A DNA stretch of 64,000 nucleotides, taken from contig CM057165.1 in NCBI GenBank assembly GCA_029962745.1, positions 5,876,465 through 5,940,464 on the forward strand. The letters run 5' to 3'. A model generated the notes under the pieces. That model made no database searches, was not told the origin of the DNA, and saw only the letters and a list, made by a program, of their open reading frames with translations. The stretch's first letter is position 1, and every line of letters starts with the position of its first letter. Below are positions 1 through 12,230 of the stretch, one piece after another. Source of the stretch: Echinometra lucunter. Its lineage: Eukaryota; Echinodermata; Echinoidea; Camarodonta; Echinometridae. Made by a program: the position numbers and the translations under genes.

Positions 1-240
1 GCGTCACCTGTGCCTGGGAGGGGAAAAGCGAACTGAATCACTGTAACCCTCAGGTCTCTCCTCCCGATAACACTGATTGGGAGTGTGCAGGTGGACCACA
101 TACACCGGGGTTTCCCCCTACTCTTATACGAATAGTGCGGTGGGATCTTTAACGTGCAAAGGTGGTGACTCTCCTTTACACGGGACCTCCATTTAACGTC
201 CTATCCGAGGGACGGAGTGTTTTCCACTGTAGCATAGCCT
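1..240. repeat. Dispersed SINE-like repeat, truncated by the window edge
   Basis: The text around 130-215 (a ggtgggatctttaacgtgc stretch followed by gggacctccatttaacgtcc and gagggacgg) resembles a repeat class I associate with many marine invertebrate genomes. The identification rests on remembered similarity, not on a visible A/B box. No coding potential is seen. Confidence 0.4.
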
Positions 241-412
241 GCAGCTTTGAAACGCTAGGAATTTCGGCAAAAGAGTTCGATCAACCCCCCCCCCCACTCC
301 TTGAAACCATGAGTTAGGCTACTATGTTTATGCCGGTAGTACTGTGCTTGAAGAATGAAGAAAAATGCTATCGCAGTTTTTATCCTCATCCAGTAATACT
401 TTTATAAGCACC

Positions 413-1077
413 TTTAAAGAAGAATGAAATCCTGGGGAAATATTCATTTTAATGAAAAGAGAGGATAGAGGGAAGCAATTTTTTTTAAAACTTCCATCAA
501 AATCGGTTACGAAATGAGAAAGTTATGAAAATTTGAAAAGTCTCAATTTATACTCTTTATGGCGATCCTCAAATTGGCGATGTTGCTTCAAAATGGCAGG
601 TTTAGAAGTACTACTCTCGATAATATGTTTTGTACGTCTACATAAAATTTCATATATTCCTTATTATCTCAAAAGATGCTGCTCGTCTCTTTGTGAACTC
701 AACATAATTGTGTCAAATACATTTACCCATGATATATCCTGAGCTAAGAAGGAGACAAGCTGCACCTTGAGAGAATAATGGGGAAAATATGAAATTTTGT
801 GTACAAAACAAAAGGAGAGTCGCCTTCTAAACCTGCCATTTTAAAGCAAAATTGCCAATTTGAGGATCGCCATAGAAAGTAAGTAAACTTTTATGCCTCA
901 TATTTCGACTGATTTTGATGGAACTTTTTGGCCCGAATTCACAAAGATGGACTAAAGTTATACCCCGGTATAACTTTAGTCCACCTTTGTGAATTCGGGT
1001 CTTTTTTTAAATTGCTTCTCTGGATTCTCTCTTTTCATTAAAATGGAATTTTGCCAGGGTTTTATTCTCCTTTAACG
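413..1077. repeat. Foldback repeat with ~200-bp inverted arms
   Basis: The left arm (about 417-610) and right arm (about 822-1072) are reverse complements. The left reads gcgatcctcaaattggcgat and aaaatggcaggtttagaa; the right reads ttctaaacctgccatttt and aatttgaggatcgcc. The outer ends match as well (cattttaatgaaaagagag against ctctcttttcattaaaatg). This is typical of a long-TIR non-autonomous DNA transposon. The right arm is interrupted by a smaller palindrome at 932-999. Confidence 0.7.
932..999. mobile_element. 68-bp near-perfect palindromic MITE nested in the foldback repeat
   Basis: The sequence runs from cccgaattcacaaagatgg to ccacctttgtgaattcggg and its halves are almost exact reverse complements about the centre ataccccggtat. 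It interrupts the right arm of the surrounding inverted repeat, so it inserted later. Confidence 0.7.
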
Positions 1078-1889
1078 ACGAATTCAAAATCTGAATGATC
1101 TGGGTGCCGTTGCATAAAACTTGCTGTTACAGTAACTTTGCCATCAATGGTAACTTTCATGGAATACTGGATTTTGATTGGGTGTTGAGCAACTTTACCA
1201 TGGTGGTAGTTACTAATGTTGGCTAAGTTACTATAATAGCAAGTTTTTATGCAACTCCACCCAGGGAGACCTGGAGACGTGTGGAGGCCTGAAGACACCA
1301 CTGTGAAGTATTTAACCTTACTATGTAACTATCAAGAAATTTCCATGAATGAACAAAATTAATTTTTTTTAAATTTTTATTTATTTATTTATGTAGGACT
1401 TGTGGGAAGGAACACCCTGTCAGCAAATGCTGGTTTTCGTAGGGGTCCATACACATATAATAATGAAGCTAATAAACCTTGTCATTTATTTATTTGTTTG
1501 TTTATTTACGTATTTATTTATTTATTTATTCTCGAATATCTATACAGAGTGACCTGACCAGCATAAAAAAAAAAGAAGCATTGGCTAGCTTTGCGAGTAG
1601 CTGATTTAAAAAATTCTCAAACTAAGATGAAACATGTGTATGAGTACTTGTATTTGTACTCAAAAACCCGGAAACCAACCGTAGTTTGGAATGAAAAAGT
1701 GTAAGTTAGACGCAAACGGCGATTTTATTATCCTTCGTCTCACGAGACAATCACTAAGAGGACCACTTTGCTTGAATTTGAAAATGCCGTTATGTGCCTC
1801 CCGCCGCGTGATACGCCAATACACACAGTACGGTAAGGTGAGTCATACGCGCATGCGCACTCCTTATGTCTATTCTGTGTAACCGACCC
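1078..1889. other. Non-coding, AT-rich; no gene seen
   Basis: Contains simple TTTA-rich stretches (about 1370-1390 and 1480-1530). The short ORFs on either strand have no recognisable motif. Confidence 0.5.
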
Positions 1890-2612
1890 TCGTATATTTT
1901 TCAAAAATTGGCTCACATTTTTGATATTTAAAAATACTTCCTGTGGATATCATACTTTGAAACTTTCAGACTGGTATTTTTACACTATAACCCTTATGTT
2001 TATCCCATTTTGCAAGTAACAAAACAAGATTTTTTAAATCATAAAAATGTTAACGAATGTCTTTAACAGAAAATATTGCATAATATAAAACATAAATATT
2101 TCGGGATAAAAATGGAAAGATCCAAAACACGCTGGCATTAAGAACAAGCTTGTCTTCCTCAGGGCTCTGTTCATACATGCGAAACTATATATTTTGTTAC
2201 TTTTTAAATCTTATCAAGCTTACACTCTGGAGTGAAAAATAGCTTGTTCGTTATATTTTTCAAGAATTGGTTCACGTTTTTCATATTTAAAGATACTTCA
2301 TGTGGATATCATACTTTGAAACTTTCAGACTGGTATTTTTACACTATAACCCTTAGGTTTATCCCATTTTCAAGTAACAAAACAAGATTTTTTTAAAATC
2401 ATAAAAATGTTAACCAATGTCTTTAACAGAAAATATTGCATAATATAAAACAGAAATATTTCGGGATAAAAATGGAAAGATCCAAAACACGCTGGCATTA
2501 AAAACAAGCTTGTCTTCCTCAGGGCTCTGTTCATACATGCGAAACTACATGTATATATTTTGTTACTTTTTATATCTTATCAAGCTTACACTCTGGAGTG
2601 AAAAATAGCTTG
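1890..2612. repeat. Two-copy tandem duplication, ~360-bp unit
   Basis: Copy 1 (about 1892-2250) and copy 2 (about 2251-2612) share nearly all their text. Examples are gtggatatcatactttgaaa, cgggataaaaatggaaagat, acgctggcatta and cttcctcagggctctgttca, in the same order with few substitutions. No coding frame is shared. Confidence 0.85.
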
Positions 2613-4795
2613 TTTAACACCATACAGTTGGCTACGAAGGATTTTAACTCTAATATGATACCATTAACGCCATTCTGCCTCTGAGGCTCTGAGCAGACGA
2701 TATTTCTATATATAGAACTTGTTATGTAAACAGGATAATGTGGGACCATTCTCCCGACTCCTCAATTATGTATGAGCCGTCAAAAAAAAAAAAAAAAAAA
2801 AAGAAGCAAGATTGCGCGCTAAACGATGTGTCTCTATCAAGTCTATAGATTTCAGAAATAAAAGATTCACCTGTCTCCGGAATGGAATGAAGCACATACT
2901 TTTGGATGAATTTGAGCGTCATGCTGACGAGGGAGATGTTGATTATGATTTATTGTTTGCTTAATGTGTTTATTTATCACTTGTTTATCAGTTTTGTTAT
3001 TGTTTGACCTTGTTTGACATTCACTATTTGTTTCTGTTACTTCTTGATAACGTAGGGCTATAATTACAATTTTTGAAAAGGATAAGAAAGAGGAACAATA
3101 AAAGAAAAAAAATCATTTGGGAAAAAAAACGTTTTTTAAAAAAGGCAAGTACATTTAAGGATATGCATCGGAATTCCAGGCCAACAGGAGAAATTATGAT
3201 TTGCTCAAATTATTCTGTCGGCTTGGCATTGCACAAAAAAATTATTTTCGTCCATCAAAGCACATGCAAAGATAACTCGCCGGTAACTTATAGGTCATGG
3301 CGTATATTATAGGGACCTGTTATTCACTGCTTACAGCACTATGAGTTTTATCGAAATGAACAAATACAGTCCTGGTCAAACATGATCACGACGCACGCAG
3401 CGAATGGCATTCTGTGTAAGCAGGCCTTTGAGATTTTGAAAAGTGCATCGCCTAAAAAAATTTCTCCCAGGAGAGCTTGATTTTGGAACGCAAAGAAACA
3501 GCACTGCTTACCATTTCCGATCGCAGGTGGATTTTACTTCTTGAAAAAGAAAGGTGTGAAATACCCACAGTGAGACGAAATAACACCCAGTACAAATCAA
3601 TGGCATCGTCTTCAAATGGCGCTTCAACAATAAGAATAGCTTCCAATCAGGAGGAAATCTCCGGCGCACCTCCTCCGCGGCCCCCAGCGGTTCCGGAAAG
3701 AGGAAAATCTTGCTGCATGCCTTTGTCGCTTTGCCCTGTTGTACTTTTGTCGGTTTTCAAAATCGATGATTTATCAGCAGCACTGTAACCAAAGGAATTA
3801 CGAAAGTGCAGAATCACTGTCTCTTTCTATTTACGGATTTTTTAAAAAAATCACTTAATTGTCTTCTTCTTTTAGTGATGTGCGTATGATTTCACATTGT
3901 GTGATGTTTGAGCATATGGCTATTATAATTTTTGATCACAAGTGGATTCAAGGTTGTGAAACATGGCGTAGGGGCTGATATGTTTGGACCCCCCCCCCTT
4001 ATCGTTTCTATAGCGTATAGAGCAACTAAGTTATCAATAATCATTTTTGTCTTATCTGTATGTGAATCTACCAAAGGTCATAGAAAATAAACGCGATTAT
4101 CATGATCGCCCCCTTGGTTAGAGAAGTTATTTAACATTATGGGGGGGGGGGGGCTATGACAAAATATATATTTGGAACGTTGGGGTAAAGACTGGTCGTC
4201 GTCTGGTGGGATAAAAGTTCAAAATTACTGAATTACCAAATCTAACCCAACAAATTTCGTGACTTCAGCTTAAGATGAATTTGACAAGAATACGACAAAC
4301 ATAATCACAGTGTAATAGTGTATAATGTAAGGGGGGGGGGGGGGGTTTTTAAGCTTCCCATATTCGGGCAACTACCTTTTTATATCCCGGCAGTAAGGTG
4401 CCCAAATTATGCTCATACTTGGGCAGCGAGCTGTCAGAATCCCCGAATATGTAATTTATTTCAAACAGAGACGCTGAAAAGTTTATACTTGGGCTGAAGA
4501 CGTCAATCCCTTCGAAAAAATTGCAAGTATTCAATGCCATCTCGTTCTTTCGGCTCACGATAGTCGAAAGAACGAGGACTTTCTTTATCATGCCGTATAA
4601 TCTGATAACCTTTTTGTACATCCATATTTCTCAGGGGTGACAGAATTTGAACTATGAAAACAAGCGTAAACAAAATAATGAATGAAAATGAGAAGAGCTG
4701 CCTTTAGGGAAATCACCGAATGGCATTCCATAGTCAGATACGTCTCGCGAAATTCAAAGCTGAAAAGAAAAGTCGCCCATCGCTCGGATTAACAA
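2613..4795. other. Non-coding; homopolymer tracts, no supported gene
   Basis: Holds a poly(A) run near 2781-2802 and poly(G) runs at 4141-4153 and 4331-4345. A 103-codon open frame at 3477-3788 contains a proline-rich stretch but has no clear splice sites, family motif or neighbour, so I do not call it a gene. Confidence 0.5.
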
Positions 4796-5330
4796 TGAGT
4801 GAGAGAATGAGTGAGAGAGAGAGAGAGGGGGGGGGGGGGGGGGGGGAGAGGGAGAGAGAGAAAGGAAAGACAGAAAAGAATGAGAGAAAGAGAAAGGGAC
4901 GTCTTCGACGCCCCAAACCCAAGCTCGGGTTGCGGATGTTCGCCTCTTTCTTTGCAATATATACCAAATTGATCTACAGTAATTCGCAATAATTGTCAAG
5001 GCGTTGGGATTTTTTTTTATCCGAAGGACTGTGCATATCAATCGGAGAGAGGGAGTGTAGAATGAGAGAGAGAGAGAGAGAGAGAGCGAAAATAAATGAG
5101 GGAAAATGCAATGGGGAGAGATTTGGAGTGGGAGGTGGGCCGATTTGTATGTGCGCGCGCGTGTGTGTGTGTGTGTTTACGTGTGAGTGAGGTTGTGCTG
5201 TTTTAGAGAGATAGAAAGAAAGAAAGAATAAATAAAGAAAGAGTGAAAGGGAGAGTTTGAGAGAACAAGCTAATGAAACAGAGAGAGGTAGTATGAGAGA
5301 ATAAGAGCGACCGAGCGGCAAATGGGAAGG
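4796..5330. repeat. GA-rich / GT microsatellite region
   Basis: Successive (GA)n, G20 (about 4827-4846), (GA)n again near 5065-5090, a CG/GT run at 5153-5176 and GAAA repeats to about 5250. All ORFs here are low-complexity artefacts. Confidence 0.85.
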
Positions 5331-5732
5331 GGGTGGGGCAGACACAAACTAAGACGAATGGCAACATATTTCAGCTCTTCATTGTTCACCAATTAGGGTT
5401 CCAAAAGGATAGCCTATGCGTGTGACGAAATACCCCTTTACAGTTATCTTATTTGATAACATTTTTGTGGATCCTTTTTTTAATGGTTGAATTAGTCATG
5501 TCACAAAGCAAGAGACTGGTATTAAACGTGTTGAAATGAAACAATGCAAAGCGAAATTGAGATGTAATATGATTTTACCTTTCAAGGCAGTGCCGGAGTT
5601 GAAATGTGAAATTCCCACTTACGTAAATGCAGTATTCAGTTACAAAGAGGAAAGCAAACACCTGAAAATAGGAGCTTGTGTTGGGGACGCCAATAAGACA
5701 CGACAATAATGTATGGTTTAGAGGTTAACGTA
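5331..5732. other. Non-coding; nothing recognised
   Basis: AT-rich single-copy-looking DNA with no open frame, RNA gene or repeat structure that I can support. Confidence 0.4.
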
Positions 5733-5830
5733 GAGGTGCCGTAGTCAAGTGGTTTAAGACGCTTGACTGAAGACGCGAAGGTCCGGGGTTCGATCCCCTT
5801 ATGCCCTTGAACAAGGCATTTTATCTACAT
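5733..5830 (+). mobile_element. tRNA-derived SINE head
   Basis: Shows an internal RNA polymerase III promoter. An A-box-like TAGTCAAGTGG lies at 5742-5752 and a B-box GGTTCGATCCC at 5787-5797, spaced as in a tRNA. The 3' side does not fold back into an acceptor stem and instead runs into gcccttgaacaaggcatttt, so this is a SINE head rather than a functional tRNA gene. Confidence 0.65.
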
Positions 5831-6069
5831 TGCTGTTTTATCGTCTATCAAATAAAGTGAATCAAATGCCCAAATTGTGGGGTCACATAGCATCCTTTCT
5901 TTTCTTCAAATTTCCAAATAACCGTTAACCCCTGGAATGCCGGATAAAGTTTGTTGGGTGTATCTTATACGCACTAAGTGTACGCAAATTTATTCAGGTG
6001 ACCATAGTGACTAGTAGGTGAATGGCTATATCAGTTAGGTAGCGCAGGTAGTTTTCACCTGGTTTATTA

Positions 6070-6390
6070 CATTTGTCCCCTGTTTGTTCAGCTATGAAAA
6101 GATGGTGCCAAAATTGGCACTGAATAATTAAAAATAGTTTACAATTCCGTATCATGTCATATACATCTGTACTTGCAAGCAATAAACAATAGTTGGAAAG
6201 TGTTGCATGTTTATTATTATACAAAAGCATGGATTATTTTAGCTGTCCCCTATTTGTTCTACCATGAAAAGATGCTGCCAAAATTGGCATTGAATAATCA
6301 GAAAGAGTATACAATTACAAATCATGTCACATACATCTTCACTTTGATTTGCGAGCAATATTGGAAAGTGTTGCATGTTTATTGGCGCGC
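6070..6390. repeat. Two-copy tandem duplication, ~171-bp unit
   Basis: Both units contain gtcccc(t)atttgttc, atgaaaagatg, tgccaaaattggca, tgaataat and tggaaagtgttgcatgttta in the same order, offset by about 171 bp. The copies are moderately diverged. Confidence 0.75.
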
Positions 6391-6849
6391 ATATTTATAA
6401 AAAAGGCAAAATATATACACGTGAAGTGGCTGAGTGTATGAGATTAAAATGAAGAGATTGTCTTTGCACGTTTTCCAGACGTGGAATGCATGCGCTCCAC
6501 CCTTTCTCCCAATATGAAAATAAAAAAGGAAAAGGGTGATTTATGGGCGATATGAGATGGAGGTAGATCAGTGCACTCTTGCGGATGTGATGGAAGTGCT
6601 GTGAATATTATGGAAGCGTAATGAAGTGAAGGAAATGTCACCTGACACGTGAGTTTTGTAACAGATCAGATGATTTCGGTGTGCATGTGTCTGGGGGCAC
6701 CTGCGACAGATTAGGAGATATGGGGGAAGAGAGAGGGAGACAGAGACAGAGATAGAGAGAGAGGGGGGGGGGGGGGGTGAGGAGGATGGAAGTAAAAGGG
6801 GAAAGGGATTGAAAAAAAAGCCTTGAAGACGAGGGTATAGCAAGTCTAA

Positions 6850-7177
6850 TGCCCACTTATTCAGATGAAATGAGTTTATCGCCGATAAATTAATTTTTTT
6901 CGTCGATAAATTATTTTTTCCGCTCTATAAACTTAGCTTTTCGAGGGGAAACTCAGCAACTTAGTTTTTCTCTCGAAAAACTTAGTTTAATGCCGAAAAA
7001 CTTTTTCATTCGATAAATAGGGTTTTTCCTGAGAAACTTTGTAGTTTTTCGGCGATAAACTAAATATTCGAGTTAGTTTTTCTAGAAAAAACTAAGTTTA
7101 TCAGTTGATATGCTGAGTTTCCCTTGAAAAAACTAAGTTTATCGCCGAAAAACTCAGTTTATCTGAATTATTGGGCA
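6850..7177. mobile_element. Foldback element with TGCCCA/TGGGCA ends
   Basis: Begins TGCCCACTTATTCAGAT and ends ATCTGAATTATTGGGCA. The interior is built from repeated motifs such as tttatcgccgataaa and aaaaactaagttt that pair across the centre. No coding capacity. Confidence 0.7.
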
Positions 7178-7389
7178 GTTGGCTTGCCATAGGAGGGTCA
7201 AGAGAAAGGAGAAGAGGCAAACGAGAGCAGAGTGGGATAGGACAAAAAGATATAGGCACAAAGAGAGAAATAGAATGGGGTGGGTATGGGGAAAAGAAAA
7301 AAGAGATGGAGACTTTGTTTAGGGAGAGAACGACAGGGAGAGAATCACAAATATTTGAGAGAACGCGTTATGATAGTAAACTGGCAGTA

Positions 7390-7538
7390 CCCATACCACA
7401 TTTTATCATCATTATCATCATTATCATCATCATCATCATCTTCTTCTTCTTCTTCTTCTTCTCCTCCTTCTTCTTCTTTTTCTTCTTCTTCTTCTTCTTC
7501 ATGATAAGATTCTAAAGCACAAATTACAAAAAAGAACA

Positions 7539-7586
<48 letters not shown>
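7390..7586. repeat. Compound trinucleotide microsatellite
   Basis: (ATC/ATT)n passes into (TTC)n to about 7500, then after a short spacer (CTA)n runs at about 7541-7588. The ORFs across it are repeat translations. Confidence 0.9.
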
Positions 7587-7588
<2 letters not shown>

Positions 7589-7589
<1 letters not shown>

Positions 7590-7799
7590 ACTCTAAAACA
7601 GGATTGGTCAAAATAACTAATGCGTTGGTGAATATGTGTCCGACCAAAAAAATGGTCAAAGTCGTACGACAATTTTGGTACATTTTAACCAATAATTTGG
7701 TATATTAACCATCATAGTGGTCAGTCTTTACCAATATTTTTGGTCGGACACATAATTAGCCAAAGCATTGGTCATTTTGACCAATACTTTTTTAGAGTG
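7589..7799. mobile_element. 211-bp palindromic MITE, TA target site
   Basis: Starts CACTCTAAAACAGGATTGG and ends in the reverse-complement form (ccaatacttttttagagtg). It sits inside the (CTA)n microsatellite, flanked by TA on both sides (7587-7588 and 7800-7801). Inner arms also pair (gtgtccgaccaaaaa with tttttggtcggacac). The TA duplication points to a Tc1/mariner-type transposase source. Confidence 0.85.
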
Positions 7800-7801
7800 T
7801 A

Positions 7802-9176
7802 CTACTACTAATAATGACAACAATAATAACAAAAATAACAACAAAGATAACACAATTAGCATAATAACAATGATAAAGATAATTTTGATATTTTTGAACC
7901 GTACCTCAACGAGAAATAGGCTCGGTAAGGATTTCTATAGGTGTGCGAAGTTGGAGTATTATGGATGTTAATTATTTCTTTGCTTGAGAGAACTCGGAAT
8001 CACGTGAATTATTCTGCGCCACGTTTGATTTGATTGCGTAATTGCATCAAATCTAGTGATATAATTTCAGTATCTCATGGCTTAAGATTGGCCGACAGGA
8101 CATATGACAATGACAACAGTACTGCTTTTCGATAGCTTATAAATTTGCACTCTACATTTCAATGCACACGTGAGCGTAAATGTATCACGGCTTGTGTAAA
8201 TCATAATATCACATTATCAAAATCATCTGATACATTTTTAAAAGATGTCGGCCGTACAACATACACAGTATATTATGGAATTATGATAAAGGATGAAAAC
8301 ATTACCGCGCATGTGAATTCTACGAGGGATTTTTATCATTTTACCCTCGTAGAGGATAAAATGTGACATTGCACGTTGAGGATTATAGTGCCACAAAAAT
8401 ATATTGCTCGTGATTTGAAAGATCTGAATGCCACACAAAACGTGACTACTGTATTTTGTTTGTATATACGTGCACATGGGGGAAAAGGAGTGTTATTAAA
8501 TATTCTTTCCAGTTGACCAATTGACATTTGAAAAACAGACTGCTAGCTTTCCTTATCGGAGAAATCTCGACATAACATGGACACCTGGCCGCCCACGCGC
8601 TCACACGGGCAGTAAAGGTTGATCGACGCCCATGTCGACGCCACAAGTGATTTTGCAAAGAGTGGCGTAATTACAGTACGATGCTAGGGGCATTAATGTG
8701 ATGGGAAGCCCGGGATGGGAAGTAGGATGGGCAAGGGGCGACTGCCTGTGAAGCCGCCCCCGATGCCTCTTATCCATTTTCTTTTTAAATTTCAAGACCA
8801 TAGGACCTTGATTCTGAAGTTACAGCCTGCTTGATAAAGGTTGATAAAGCTTTCCTAATGCTCCCAGTCAAACTGTATTTGAAATTTCTGATTTAAAATA
8901 CAAACTCAAAACAAAAGACAAACTTGTAATGGAACTGTAGTCTCTCACCCTCGCAAATACTCTATTCGAAAAGGTTGAAAACCCATACTTTTTTGGGTAG
9001 CATGTGAGAGTATCAGATTACACGATGGTTCATTTGTCAATTACATTCTCATTTTGATAAAAAGGTTCATTTTATCGAATTAAGAAAAAAAAAACCATCT
9101 GAGAGTGTGGAACACATCATTCATAAACGAATAACTCTACATGAATTAGCCTGACTATAATCTTGAATCGTCCTTA
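7802..9176. other. Non-coding; no gene seen
   Basis: AT-rich DNA with an AAC/AAT-rich start (7800-7880) and a local hairpin near 8320-8360 (tctacgaggg with ccctcgtaga). The short ORFs lack motifs. Confidence 0.45.
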
Positions 9177-9318
9177 GCCCCGTTTCATAAAACTTGTTAT
9201 CAATAACAAGTTCTAATAACTGTTTAAAGCTACTGAAATCTTTGCATCTGATTGGCTGAGAGCAAATTTGTCATAGAAATGGCAGTTGTTACTGAAAACA
9301 CGTTTTATGAAACGGGGC
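9177..9318. mobile_element. MITE of the CGTTTCAT family, copy A
   Basis: Terminal inverted repeats begin GCCCCGTTTCATAAAAC and end GTTTTATGAAACGGGGC. The interior carries gcatctgattggctgagagc. Sister copies lie at 10779-10926 and 15842-15989. Confidence 0.85.
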
Positions 9319-9476
9319 CCTGGCCATGATGTCTATAGCCAATTCCACATTAATGTTGTTCCGCTTTGGATTCTTCATAATCATGATAACAACAACAATA
9401 ATAATAGTTGCATTGAATGTAGCGCTTATTATTTTTCTCAGCCTTTACATGTAGGCCTTAAGGCCTAATTATTATT

Positions 9477-9745
9477 ACCCGAGTCAGGGGATTCAGCCGG
9501 TGTTTCACACCTCTCCACTCCCCGCTTGGCCGGGGTTCCGACCAGGCGCCATTTTAAAAGGCGCATACGTGCCAGTCTAACTTCATTGACGTTCGCATCC
9601 TACCGGGTACCCATTGAACACCTGGGTGGAGATTGGCAAACGTGGATTAACGTCGTGCCAAAAAGACGTTAGTGTGGGCTGGGATTCGAACCCTTAACCC
9701 TCTGACTGAGATCAAGTGAATGAACCACTGCAACACGACACCCCC
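9477..9745 (-). mobile_element. tRNA-derived SINE, minus orientation
   Basis: Read on the - strand there is an A-box-like stretch (tgttgcagtgg) followed by a B-box GGTTCGAATCCC (+ strand 9681-9692), then a non-tRNA body ending near 9477 in aatcccctgactcgggt. This is a typical SINE arrangement, not a tRNA gene. Confidence 0.65.
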
Positions 9746-9915
9746 ACACAAAAAATCATGACAATGGCAGTGTGTTAACAGGTAGAAAGGCTTTGGTTTT
9801 AGAAAAAAAAAAAGGTAAAATAAATATGGACGTCACTTTGGGCGTTAAAACGTTGTCATCAAAAAAAGAAACACTTCGTGGAATTTGTGCTATTAGTCCT
9901 TATCATTCTTTGCTC

Positions 9916-10022
9916 AGGGGCAGTAACGTGACATTGTATTATGAATTATTTATATCTTAATCTTGATAATCTTTCAATCTTCACTGCGATTCCAATATCA
10001 ATAATTCATAATACAATGCCCC
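9916..10022. repeat. Short foldback repeat
   Basis: The ends pair: ggggcagtaac...ttgtattatgaattatt against aataattcataatacaatgcccc. Confidence 0.55.
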
Positions 10023-10079
10023 GCTTCTGCATCAGAGAAACTTAGTATCATTTCCAGGAAGCGTTAATCCATTCTTTCA

Positions 10080-10640
10080 GGATTGACGTAGAAATGTGCG
10101 TCTTTTAGCACTGTTTACAAGGGATTGGTGAGGGAAAGTTTTTTTTTTTTTTTTGGCTGCCTATAGCGTACCGAAGTGTGACGTTATCATTTTTTTTTTT
10201 TTTGCATTTGAGCATTTTCATGACTATATTCCGGCAGAGCATGATGAAAAACCTCCACACACCAAATTTGACGTGAATCAGTTCACAGTGGCCCAAGGTA
10301 TGGCCACATGATTGCCTAATTATCCCTATTGAAATCGTTTGCAAATTGGCCAGGTTCATAACTGTTTAGAACCAGGCCAGTTTACACTGATTTCAATGGG
10401 GCTGTAGGTATTCACGTGGCCTCATAATCGGGTCCCCATGAGCCGATTCCCATAAAATTTGAGCTGTGGATGTTTTTCATCATGCTCCATCGAGACATGG
10501 TATCCGAAATTCTGAAATTCCAAAAAAAAGTTTTTTGTGACGTCATCGCTTCGGTGCTCTATAGACATGACAGAGTTATTGCAGATTGTGTTCTGTTGAT
10601 ATTTGGGAGTAATGGTAAACATTGTAAACGGTCTCCGCCA
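10080..10640. repeat. Foldback repeat with ~200-bp diverged arms
   Basis: gagcatgatgaaaaacctcc (about 10237) pairs with ggatgtttttcatcatgctc (about 10468). Outward, ttccggcagagcatg matches the reverse complement of catgctccatcgagacat, and gtgacgttatca on the left pairs with gacgtcatcgc on the right. The arms hold T or A runs. Confidence 0.6.
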
Positions 10641-10778
10641 AAGTCGCCTCAATTTCTGGCAGAGGGAGGGAAATGGCAGGGCCGGGGGAAGGGAGGGAAG
10701 GGGGCAGGGGAATGATAAACATAATTATAAATTTCCCAGGGGCTAGTCAAATATCATTGCTGTACACACGCGTGACCA

Positions 10779-10926
10779 GGGCCCCGTTTCATAAAACTTG
10801 TTATCAATAACAAGTTGCAATAACTGCTGTAAGCTACTGAAATACTTGCATCTGATTGGCTGAACACAAATTTGTCATAGAAATGTGGCAGTTGTTACTG
10901 ATAACAAGTTTCATGAAACGGGGCCC
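10779..10926. mobile_element. MITE of the CGTTTCAT family, copy B (148 bp)
   Basis: Perfect ends GGGCCCCGTTTCAT and ATGAAACGGGGCCC, with inner arms aacttgttatcaataacaag and gttactgataacaagtt. The core is gcatctgattggctgaacac. Confidence 0.9.
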
Positions 10927-10929
10927 AGA

Positions 10930-11375
10930 GAAACGCTTGCAAAGGGTAGTTTTCGCTGGTTGATGCCCATCATGCGGGTGACGCGTTTAGAGTCTCAAAA
11001 AGCTCAAAAATTCAGGAAAAGGGGTATGTTTTCAGTTTGTTAACACGCGTTTGGGGTATCCTTTTCCCCATGTCTGGACTTTCTGTAGTCTCCTATCTTT
11101 TTAGGGTAAAGCTAAACTCGTTTAGGGGGTAAATCTTTCGAGAAGAGGCTCAAAAATCGAGTGATTTTGACCACTGGATAGAACTCGTTTAGGGTGGCTT
11201 TGGAAAACCCATGGTCACGTGTGTGCACAGGAATAATTATATCGACTGCTCCCCTCCCCCGGGATAAGTTTAAAAGCCCCTCTCACCCAGGTGCTTATTG
11301 GTACCTGGCAGGACATGTAGGATGCGAAAGTCAGTGTGACTGGATTAGCATGTGCACGGACGAAAAAATGGGTGA
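10930..11375. other. Non-coding; no gene seen
   Basis: Contains two diverged phrases (gggtgacgcgtttagagtctc and ggtaaagctaaactcgttta) suggesting an old repeat, but I cannot delimit it. Confidence 0.35.
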
Positions 11376-11612
11376 TGATCGCTATTCCGAAGGTTTGTAA
11401 ATCCAAAAATGAAATAAGATTCGCTATTCCGAAGGTTCGATAGTCCGAAAATGAAATACGGTTCGTTAGTCCGAAAATAACTAACGAACTAACGAACTAA
11501 CGAACCTTATTTCATTTTCGGACTAACGAATCTTCGGAACAACGAACCTTATTTCATTTCCGGAATAAAGAACCTTCCGAATAACGAACCCGGCCTCGGA
11601 ATAACGAGCTGT
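11376..11612. repeat. Palindromic repeat of gttcgttattccgaagg motifs
   Basis: Repeats of cgctattccgaaggttcg and gtccgaaaatgaaata run inward to a centre near 11485 (ctaacgaactaacgaactaa). Their reverse complements (cttatttcattttcggac, aataacgaac) then run outward. A relative lies at 62962-63285. Confidence 0.75.
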
Positions 11613-12096
11613 AACCATTGGTAACCGAAAAAATGAGCGACTGGCTGGAATATTCTCCAGGGATTGGGGAATGTGCACAGTTTAAACAGTGCGGAGTAAT
11701 TAATGAATCCAAGTGCACGGGGTAATAAAATACTGTGAGCGTTTTGGTTCAATTTATTTTTAAGCGCCTCATAGGAAAGCGGTATTATTATTGTAAAAAG
11801 AGAAATAGTGGTGAGTTAACGGGATTTAGCATGGTCCATATTCTGGATGAAGCGAAATCCTCGGCCGTATACCATGTATACTGCGCTGGTGTTATACACA
11901 GTCAATACGCTACAGCAAGAGAACTGCCGACAATATTTTTCACTCACGCAGAAGTTGGGAAAGTTTGTTGACCATTGCGCTGATGTACTAGTATAACTCA
12001 ATACCAAGAGTTACGCTTTCGAAGTAGAAGCAAGGGGATCGAGTCAACGAACAACTCTGAGCCCCATAATTTGCGACTCTTCCTTTAAGATCTTGG

Positions 12097-12230
12097 TAGC
12101 GTTTCATGAAGTGTCTTGTCAGTGATTTTTTACTGACAGCTGTTATAAGCTACTGAAATCCTTGCATCTGATTGGCTGAGAGCAAATTTATCAGCAAAAA
12201 TCACTGGCAAGACATTTCATGAAACACTCC
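12097..12230. mobile_element. MITE of the CGTTTCAT superfamily, divergent subtype D
   Basis: Ends are gcgtttcatgaagtgtcttg and caagacatttcatgaaacac. The inner arms (cagtgattttttactgac) differ from copies A-C, but the core (cttgcatctgattggctgag) is the same. Confidence 0.75.

Noticed and set aside
3477..3788. Small gene with a proline-rich stretch
   Set aside because: No convincing splice sites, family motif or neighbouring exon; 103 codons can occur by chance.
5733..5830. Functional tRNA gene
   Set aside because: A and B boxes are present but no acceptor stem or 3' end; a SINE head fits better.
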